Under the pieces are notes generated by a model, which saw only the letters and a list, made by a program, of their open reading frames with translations, was not told the DNA's origin and made no database searches. From Candidatus Wirthbacteria bacterium CG2_30_54_11 (GTDB lineage: Bacteria > Patescibacteriota > CG2-30-54-11): a stretch of 18,339 nt of DNA. The position numbers and the translations under genes are program-made. Shown piece by piece: positions 13,308 to 18,339 of the stretch; position 1 is the stretch's first letter; every line of letters begins with the position of its first letter. Location: contig MNZT01000050.1 of the NCBI GenBank assembly GCA_001873755.1, positions 1 to 18,339 on the forward strand. The letters run 5' to 3'.

Positions 13308-14680
13308 TTACTCTCCTTCTTTGCCTGGTCCATGGCCACGACCATACTTCGAGCCTTTCGGATAATCTCACGGTACTCGTTATCCGGGGTGGAATCGTAA
13401 ACTATCCCGCTACCGACTTGGGTATACGCATGATTGCCTGAAATAAACAGGCTGCGCAGTCCAACGGCAAAGATGCAGTCACCATTGAAACCAAAGCCAC
13501 CGATCTCTCCAGCGTACGGGCCACGCGGTGCTTTTTCAAGTTTGTTAATCACTTTCATGGCTTCGATTTTGGGTGCGCCTGAGACCGTGCCCATAGGCGC
13601 TGTAGCTTTCAGACAGTCGAACATGTCCATGTCTGGTCTCAATCTGCCGGTGATCTGGCTCTCGATATGCTGCACATGAGCAAAGCGTTTTGGCTGCATG
13701 AGCCGTTCGACCTGTACCGATCCGAACTGACACACTCTTCCCAGATCATTGCGTCCCAGATCCACGAGCATCATATGCTCGGCCTTTTCCTTTTCGTCCG
13801 AGATGAGCTCTTCGAACAATCTTTGATCTTCTTCGGGGGTTTTACCTCTGACCGTCGTGCCTGCCAGAGGGAAATTCTCGATGAATCTCTCCCCGTGTTC
13901 GTTTCTCGATGTTCTCATGACGAGATCGACACTGGACGAGATGATAGTGCGGTCACCGAATTTGATATAGGAAAGATACGGTGACGGGTTGATCTGCCGG
14001 AGCTGTTCATAGACCGCGAAATGGTCACCTGTGAGCTTGTAGCCAAATTGCACCGACAGTACCGCTTGGAAGATGTCTCCGGCCAGAATATGTTCCTTGG
14101 TCCTGGTGACCATCTGATCATACTCGTCGAGCGATATATTTGGGCCGAGGGTCTGGAAGTCAAAGGTCAGATTTATAGAAGGCATGTTGAGGAGCTCATA
14201 TACCAGACCGCTGCGATCCTCTCCGAGCGTGAAGTAGCTCATCTTACCTTCTTTTTTATCATACATCAGCCCATCCAGGTAGAGCCCAAATTCAAAATCA
14301 GAGAAGTGTTCATTGGTCATGAAGCAGGAGACATCGTCCAGGTATTTGCTTGCCTCATAGGAGAGATAGCCAAAAAAACCGCCGCAGTAACCGGGAGCTG
14401 GGACGGGATAACGATTTATCTCGCGCAGAGCTTCATAGGGGTTTTCGACATCGTAGCTATGGTCATCGACTTTCAAGGTGTGGCCGAGAGCCTGGATATG
14501 AGCATACGGGTCGAACATCAGGATGGTATAGCGCGAGAAATCTGCGTATTCTCCAAGCGATTCCAGATAGACAATGTGGTCGTGCCGGGTGCTGGCTCTT
14601 TTCATGAGCTCATAGATGGTGAGATCTGTTTTGATCTCTTTGTGCTGGTAGGTCAGGGGAGGAATATGAAAATAGTTCAT
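13304..14680 (-). CDS. trpE: Anthranilate synthase component I
   Basis: A 458-residue chorismate-binding enzyme that starts the tryptophan branch, converting chorismate and ammonia (from TrpG) to anthranilate. The catalytic domain is recognised by the segments GDIFQAVLSVQF, FPLAGTTVRGKT, VDLGRNDLGRV, APMGTVSGAPKIEAM and VGSGIVYDSTPDNEYREI. Near the N-terminus the feedback-inhibition region reads YLESLGEYADFSRY (38-51). The core LES (39-41) and the later S-R-Y are retained from the LLES...RYS pattern that binds tryptophan, so allosteric control is plausible but not certain. Length is slightly short compared with the usual 470-520. The start is supported by AGAAGGAA (14688-14695), seven bases before the ATG. 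It is the first gene behind the T-box leader. Confidence 0.95.
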   Translation of the reverse strand: MNYFHIPPLTYQHKEIKTDLTIYELMKRASTRHDHIVYLESLGEYADFSRYTILMFDPYAHIQALGHTLKVDDHSYDVENPYEALREINRYPVPAPGYCGGFFGYLSYEASKYLDDVSCFMTNEHFSDFEFGLYLDGLMYDKKEGKMSYFTLGEDRSGLVYELLNMPSINLTFDFQTLGPNISLDEYDQMVTRTKEHILAGDIFQAVLSVQFGYKLTGDHFAVYEQLRQINPSPYLSYIKFGDRTIISSSVDLVMRTSRNEHGERFIENFPLAGTTVRGKTPEEDQRLFEELISDEKEKAEHMMLVDLGRNDLGRVCQFGSVQVERLMQPKRFAHVQHIESQITGRLRPDMDMFDCLKATAPMGTVSGAPKIEAMKVINKLEKAPRGPYAGEIGGFGFNGDCIFAVGLRSLFISGNHAYTQVGSGIVYDSTPDNEYREIIRKARSMVVAMDQAKKESK

Positions 14681-14802
14681 GGTGCGATTCCTTCTACATG
14701 CTGGTAATCTGTCGGCAGGTCAGTCGATTTGAGCGTCGCCAGGATTGGCGGTGTGGGATTGCTACTGATGCAAGGTTCATGGTTTGACTTTTTTTGATAT
14801 GC

Positions 14803-14854
14803 AAAAAACTCTCGTCCTCGATCCACATTGTGTGAATCAAAGGACGAGAGTTTT
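14803..14854 (-). terminator. T-box-controlled intrinsic terminator
   Basis: On the minus strand AAAACTCTCGTCCT (14854-14841) and AGGACGAGAGTTTT (14818-14805) make a perfect 14-bp stem with a 22-nt loop, running into a U-tract. Its left arm contains the CGTCCT that the antiterminator needs, so the two structures exclude each other. Confidence 0.93.
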
Positions 14855-15099
14855 CACTTTCGTGGTGCCACCTTGATTGAGCCGGCAAAGTATTCTTGCT
14901 GGCGCTCTATTGAACGACTCCTGTTGCAGGGGATCGTCTATCCTATGGTAACGGTGGATGCCGTCCACTGATTGGCGGTGGATGAGTCTGGGACCATTCG
15001 TCTGCCGATCTTACCAAGGCTCTCAGCCTGTGACCTTGTTTCCTGTCGTTCAATCATAGTCAGACTACTCTACCCAAACATACGATATTCACTATTTCA
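14803..15099 (-). promoter_or_regulatory. T-box riboswitch, tRNA-Trp-sensing, in the trp leader
   Basis: All key parts can be read on the minus strand. Stem I base is GTTTGGG (15079-15073) paired with CCCAGAC (14992-14986). The specifier loop has the AGTA box (15069-15066) on one side and GAA-TGG (14999-14994) on the other, closed above by GTCTG (15065-15061) with CAGAC (15004-15000). The specifier codon is UGG, tryptophan. Stem III is GAGCGCCAGCAAG with CTTTGCCGGCTC around 14880-14910. The T-box bulge AAGG-TGGCACC-ACG (14874-14861) pairs with CGT-CCTT (14846-14840) as antiterminator. UGGC is complementary to GCCA, the 3' end of a tRNA-Trp with discriminator G. Uncharged tRNA-Trp would hold the antiterminator and allow trp transcription. 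Confidence 0.95.
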
Positions 15100-15105
15100 C
15101 GATAA

Positions 15106-15134
15106 ATCGTACCTTTGATCTGCCCAGGTGTCAA
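15106..15134 (-). promoter_or_regulatory. Sigma-70 promoter of the trp operon
   Basis: On the minus strand TTGACA (15134-15129) and TACGAT (15111-15106) are exactly 17 nt apart, with A/T-rich sequence upstream. Start of transcription would be near 15099, so the leader before trpE is about 420 nt and the T-box part about 300 nt. Confidence 0.75.
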
Positions 15135-15177
15135 TCATCTTTAATTTTTCGGAGTTTTTCTGCAGACGAATATATGG

Positions 15178-15207
15178 TTGTCGGCACGGCTGGTTTTCAG
15201 GTAGACT
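15178..15207 (+). promoter_or_regulatory. Candidate promoter of tex
   Basis: TTGTCG (15178-15183) and TAGACT (15202-15207) with 18 nt between. A start near 15214 is compatible with the ATG at 15243 and would exclude the ATG at 15174. It is divergent from the trp promoter, with their -35 elements about 43 bp apart. Confidence 0.35.
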
Positions 15208-15242
15208 GGCCGCGATGTCTATGTCTTGTACGCAGGTGGCAG

Positions 15243-17375
15243 ATGTTTTCATTTGAAGAACTGATCTCCCGTTCACTTTCTCTGCCCATCAATGGGGTCC
15301 GCAGCACCGTTGAACTCCTCCATGATGGCGCGACCATGCCGTTCATCTCCCGCTATCGCAAAGAAGCGACCGGCGGGCTGGACGAAGTACAGATCAGCGC
15401 CATCCAGCATGAGCTCAAACGACTTCAGGAACTTGATGCCAGAAGGCAGGCGATACTTGCCGCCTTGACCGAAGCCGGCAAGCTGACCGATGAGCTTAGG
15501 AAGTCTATTGAGTCTGCGCTGACCATGACCGAGCTGGAGGACATCTATCTGCCGTACCGGTCCAAGCGCAAGACCAGAGCTCAGGCTGCCCGGGAGCGGG
15601 GGCTGGAGCCGCTGGCTGACTTCATCTGGCAGCAGGGTGACGGTGATGTGTACATGGAGGCGGCGCTGTACTTGAATGATCAGGTGGCAGGGTTGGAAGA
15701 AGCTTTGCAGGGTGCGAGGGATATCATCGCCGAGCGGATCTCCGAAGATGCCGAATCGCGCCAGACCATCCGTACACTTTTTGAAAAGAAGGCTGCAATC
15801 TCCTCTCATGTCATGATCGGCAAGCAGGCCGAAGGCATCAAATTCAAAGACTATTACGACTGGAAAGAGCCTCTTGCCTCTTGTCCGTCGCATCGCCTGC
15901 TCGCCATGAGACGCGGCGAGACCGAAGGGTTTCTGCGCGTTGAGATTTCGCCCCCGGAAGACGATGCTATCGGCTTGCTCAAGCGACTGTTTGTCCGGGG
16001 CAGCGGAGATTCTGCCGGGCATGTCCTGACCGCACTTGGGGACAGTTATGCCAGATTGCTTGGACCCGCCATCGAGACGGAGTTCAAGAATGCATCCAAA
16101 GAAGCTGCTGACACCGAGGCGATCCGCGTTTTTACTGACAACCTTCGCCAGCTTTTGCTGGCTCCGCCTCTAGGTCAGAAGCGCGTCCTCGCGCTCGACC
16201 CCGGCTTCCGGACCGGGTGCAAGGTCGTCTGCCTCGATGCCCAGGGAGCTTTGCTCCACCATTCGGTCATCTATCCGCATCCTCCGCAGGAGGACAGAGA
16301 AACAGCTTCGTCTGCCATCAGTGCTCAGGTGCAGAAATACCGTATCGAAGCCATCGCCATCGGTAATGGAACGGCGGGTCGTGAGACCGAATCGTTCGTC
16401 CGGGACCTGAAGCTTGGCGCTGCCGTGCAGGTGTTCATGGTGGCGGAGAGTGGGGCTTCGATCTATTCAGCTTCAGATGCGGCCCGGGAAGAGTTCCCCA
16501 GCGAGGACGTGACCGTCCGCGGTGCGGTCTCCATCGGCCGGAGGCTCATGGATCCGCTCGCCGAGCTGGTGAAGATCGACCCCAAGTCGATCGGGGTAGG
16601 GCAGTACCAGCACGATGTCGACCAGAACGAGCTGAAAGAAAGCCTCGATGAGACCGTGGTGAGCTGTGTCAATTCCGTCGGGGTCAATCTGAATAACGCA
16701 AGCAAGCATCTGCTCATGTACGTCTCCGGCCTAGGGCCTCAGCTGGCAAAGAATATCGTGGACCACCGGGACAGGAACGGACCTTTCTCAACCAGAGCTT
16801 CGCTTCGCGACGTACCCCGGCTCGGCGATAAGGCGTTCGAGCAGTGCGCTGGCTTCCTGAGGATCCCTGACGCGAAGCATCCGCTGGATAACAGTGCCGT
16901 CCATCCCGAGAGCTACGGCATTGTAGAACAAATGGCATCCGATGCCGGTTCCACGGTACCTGACCTGATCAGGTTTGAGAATCTGCGAAAGAAGATCAAC
17001 CTCCACTCCTATGTCACTGATCAGGTAGGTCTGCCGACACTGACAGATATCATGGCTGAGCTGGCCAAGCCGGGCAGAGACCCGCGTGAAGCTCTGGAAG
17101 CCTTTTCGTTCGATGACAGCGTGCATACGATGGCTGATCTGCAGGTCGGCATGAAGCTGCCGGGAATCGTGACCAACATCACCAATTTCGGCGCTTTCGT
17201 GGACATCGGAGTGAAGCAGGACGGGCTCGTCCATATCAGCCAGCTGTCTGATCGTTATGTGTCTTCGCCCGGCGAAGTGGTCAAACTGCGGCAGCAGGTG
17301 CAGGTGAGAGTAGTCGAGATCGACCTCGCCCGCAAACGGATTCAGCTATCCATGAAGGACTGCGCAGAGGGTTAA
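15243..17375 (+). CDS. tex: RNA-binding transcription accessory protein Tex
   Basis: A 710-residue Tex protein when started at ATG 15243 (MFSFEELIS). Tex is a conserved cytoplasmic nucleic-acid-binding protein linked to transcription and stress tolerance; it resembles eukaryotic Spt6. Order of domains: helical N-terminal Tex part with MPFISRYRKEATGGLDE (32-48) and IYLPYRSKRKTRAQAAR; YqgF/RNase H-like domain from about 312 starting RVLALDPGFRTGCKVV; helix-hairpin-helix region around 480-560 with NNASKHLLMYVSGLGPQLAKNIV; and a C-terminal S1 domain (about 635-705) with GIVTNITNFGAFVDIGVKQDGLVHISQLS. An ATG 69 nt further upstream is in frame, but its extra 23 residues do not resemble the family and it lies before the candidate promoter. 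AGGTGG at 15234-15239 precedes the chosen start. Confidence 0.95.
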   Translation: MFSFEELISRSLSLPINGVRSTVELLHDGATMPFISRYRKEATGGLDEVQISAIQHELKRLQELDARRQAILAALTEAGKLTDELRKSIESALTMTELEDIYLPYRSKRKTRAQAARERGLEPLADFIWQQGDGDVYMEAALYLNDQVAGLEEALQGARDIIAERISEDAESRQTIRTLFEKKAAISSHVMIGKQAEGIKFKDYYDWKEPLASCPSHRLLAMRRGETEGFLRVEISPPEDDAIGLLKRLFVRGSGDSAGHVLTALGDSYARLLGPAIETEFKNASKEAADTEAIRVFTDNLRQLLLAPPLGQKRVLALDPGFRTGCKVVCLDAQGALLHHSVIYPHPPQEDRETASSAISAQVQKYRIEAIAIGNGTAGRETESFVRDLKLGAAVQVFMVAESGASIYSASDAAREEFPSEDVTVRGAVSIGRRLMDPLAELVKIDPKSIGVGQYQHDVDQNELKESLDETVVSCVNSVGVNLNNASKHLLMYVSGLGPQLAKNIVDHRDRNGPFSTRASLRDVPRLGDKAFEQCAGFLRIPDAKHPLDNSAVHPESYGIVEQMASDAGSTVPDLIRFENLRKKINLHSYVTDQVGLPTLTDIMAELAKPGRDPREALEAFSFDDSVHTMADLQVGMKLPGIVTNITNFGAFVDIGVKQDGLVHISQLSDRYVSSPGEVVKLRQQVQVRVVEIDLARKRIQLSMKDCAEG

Positions 17376-17376
17376 T

Positions 17377-17410
17377 TTATGATCAACCGTGCAGTGGTTA
17401 TTTACCATAA
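17377..17410 (+). repeat. Imperfect inverted repeat after tex
   Basis: TTATG (17377-17381) with CATAA (17406-17410) flanks AACC and GGTT around a GTGCAGT loop just behind the tex stop. It could end or stabilise the tex mRNA, but no U-tract follows, so it is not called a terminator. Confidence 0.3.
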
Positions 17411-17496
17411 GAACATGGACTAGTATTCGGACTTTGATTGTGACTGATGCGCCTTTGTGATAAGGTTTGCATATATTTGCATGTCCGGAGTCAGCT

Positions 17497-18339
17497 ATGC
17501 AGGTGCGGAACCAGATCCTCGAATATTTTATGCGCCAGCAGCTGCCGGATGGCGGATTTCCAAGTCAGATCGGAAATCAGTCCGACGTCTTGACTACCTG
17601 TTCGTTCGTCATACTGCTCGTAGAAGAAGGCGAAGCTCCCCAATACCGCGACCAGCTGAAGAAAGCCCTGCTCTATCTGTACCAGGCCCAACATACCAAC
17701 GGCAAGTGGGGCGACGGGTACAAGGTCTGGGAGACCTGCATCACGGCCAAAGTCCTGCGGGCTTTTTTCCTGAGCGGACTCGAGGTCTCGAGCGATATTT
17801 TTCAAAAAGGGTTCATCTGGCTTCAGTCCAAACAGAAAACCAACGGAGCCTTTGCCCAGAATGACTTCGTCTTTCAGCCGCATCTCTATGGCACGGCCAG
17901 TGCGCTTCGTATGCTGAGTCTATGGGAAAACAGCTACCAGGACAGCAAGATCAATGCTCTGGAATGGGTCGCCAGCGTGCAGAATGCGGATGGTGGTTTC
18001 AGTGCGTCAGATGGAAAACCGTCCGATCCCTGCCTGAGTGCTTACACTATCGTGGGCATCATGCCGTATGATAATTATCTGAAAAGCAACCTCGGTCAGA
18101 ACATCATAGAATTCCTTCTCAATTCGCAATCATCCGATGGGACCTGGAGCGCATGGTTTGAAACCGGCCCTTCTCTGGAGGCGACTGCGACCTGCCTTCA
18201 TGTCCTGGCCAATGTCGGTTCCCGGGGGCCCATGTTCCGGCGCGGGTATGGATTTTTGGAGCAGAAATTAAGCCTGGTTCAGTGGGACAGTGTTCCCCTG
18301 TGGCAATTGATCAGCGTCATCTATGCCTTCACTGCTCAA
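17497..18339 (+). CDS. Prenyltransferase/squalene-cyclase-repeat (alpha/alpha toroid) protein, 3' end outside window
   Basis: An open frame of 281 codons with no stop, running off the right edge. It begins at ATG 17497 behind GGAG (17487-17490). It contains at least five QW-type repeats spaced about 45-55 residues apart: QLPDGGF near 15, QHTNGKWGD, QKTNGAFA, VQNADGGFSA and SQSSDGTWSA. These are the hallmark of the alpha/alpha-barrel shared by squalene-hopene cyclases, protein prenyltransferases and related proteins. The DxDD acid motif of squalene-hopene cyclases is not seen in the visible part, and no signal peptide is present. The substrate is therefore unknown; it may be a terpene-cyclase-like protein or a non-enzymatic repeat protein. 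The gap of 121 nt and a fresh RBS suggest a unit separate from tex. Confidence 0.8.
   Translation, partial: MQVRNQILEYFMRQQLPDGGFPSQIGNQSDVLTTCSFVILLVEEGEAPQYRDQLKKALLYLYQAQHTNGKWGDGYKVWETCITAKVLRAFFLSGLEVSSDIFQKGFIWLQSKQKTNGAFAQNDFVFQPHLYGTASALRMLSLWENSYQDSKINALEWVASVQNADGGFSASDGKPSDPCLSAYTIVGIMPYDNYLKSNLGQNIIEFLLNSQSSDGTWSAWFETGPSLEATATCLHVLANVGSRGPMFRRGYGFLEQKLSLVQWDSVPLWQLISVIYAFTAQ

Noticed and set aside
14694..14780. A 28-codon frame (MNLASVAIPH...) between the T-box terminator and trpE, considered as a trp leader peptide
   Set aside because: It has a single Trp codon and no tandem Trp codons, no Shine-Dalgarno sequence, and lies after, not before, the terminator. T-box control already explains the leader.
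15174..15242. N-terminal extension of Tex from the upstream ATG at 15174
   Set aside because: The extra 23 residues do not resemble Tex N-termini, and the ATG at 15243 gives the family start MFSFEEL with an AGGTGG ribosome-binding site.

Overview
The window comes from a bacterial chromosome of moderate GC, densely packed and coded with ordinary stops (TGA used as stop). No rRNA, tRNA, CRISPR array or transposase gene was seen. The lineage cannot be fixed from the sequence alone. A tRNA-Trp-sensing T-box in front of the trp operon points to a group that uses T-box control (Firmicutes, Actinobacteria, Chloroflexi or a related or candidate lineage). The stand-alone NAD(P)HX dehydratase and the UvrC that ends early would also fit a candidate-phylum genome, but that is inference.

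Left part, + strand (1-4846): the 3' end of uvrC, followed without a gap by maf (nucleotide pyrophosphatase). Then come a CaCA-type cation exchanger, a glutaredoxin-thioredoxin reductase fusion, a small YvlD/holin-like membrane protein and nnrD (NAD(P)HX repair). A 226-bp gap holds a pair of inverted REP-like palindromes. It is followed by a peroxiredoxin (bcp/PrxQ) with its own promoter and a dyad operator candidate. Reductase, nicotinamide repair and peroxiredoxin together form a loose redox-maintenance neighbourhood.

Middle, - strand (4874-7603): an iron-uptake operon, feoB followed by a single gene fusing FeoA to a Fur-family repressor. A perfect 7-1-7 Fur-box palindrome lies at the predicted transcription start of feoB, so the operon probably encodes its own iron-sensing repressor, which carries the FeoB partner domain. 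The FeoB G4 motif reads NQSK instead of NxxD.

Right-middle, - strand (7678-15134): a complete tryptophan operon, trpE-G-D-C-F, a tandem ACT-domain protein, then trpB-A. Promoter, T-box leader (UGG specifier, UGGC acceptor-pairing bulge, antiterminator and terminator) and ribosome-binding site of trpE can all be read. The ACT protein lies between trpF and trpB and is a candidate amino-acid sensor of unknown role. The T-box senses tRNA-Trp charging; TrpE carries remnants of the usual tryptophan feedback site.

Right end, + strand (15178-18339): tex (RNA-binding transcription accessory protein), divergent from trp, then the 5' part of a protein with QW-type prenyltransferase/squalene-cyclase repeats that runs off the window.

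The most notable points are the FeoA-Fur fusion in an apparent autoregulatory loop, the ACT protein embedded in a T-box-controlled trp operon, the Grx-TrxR fusion, the altered FeoB G4 motif and the UvrC lacking its C-terminal HhH domain.
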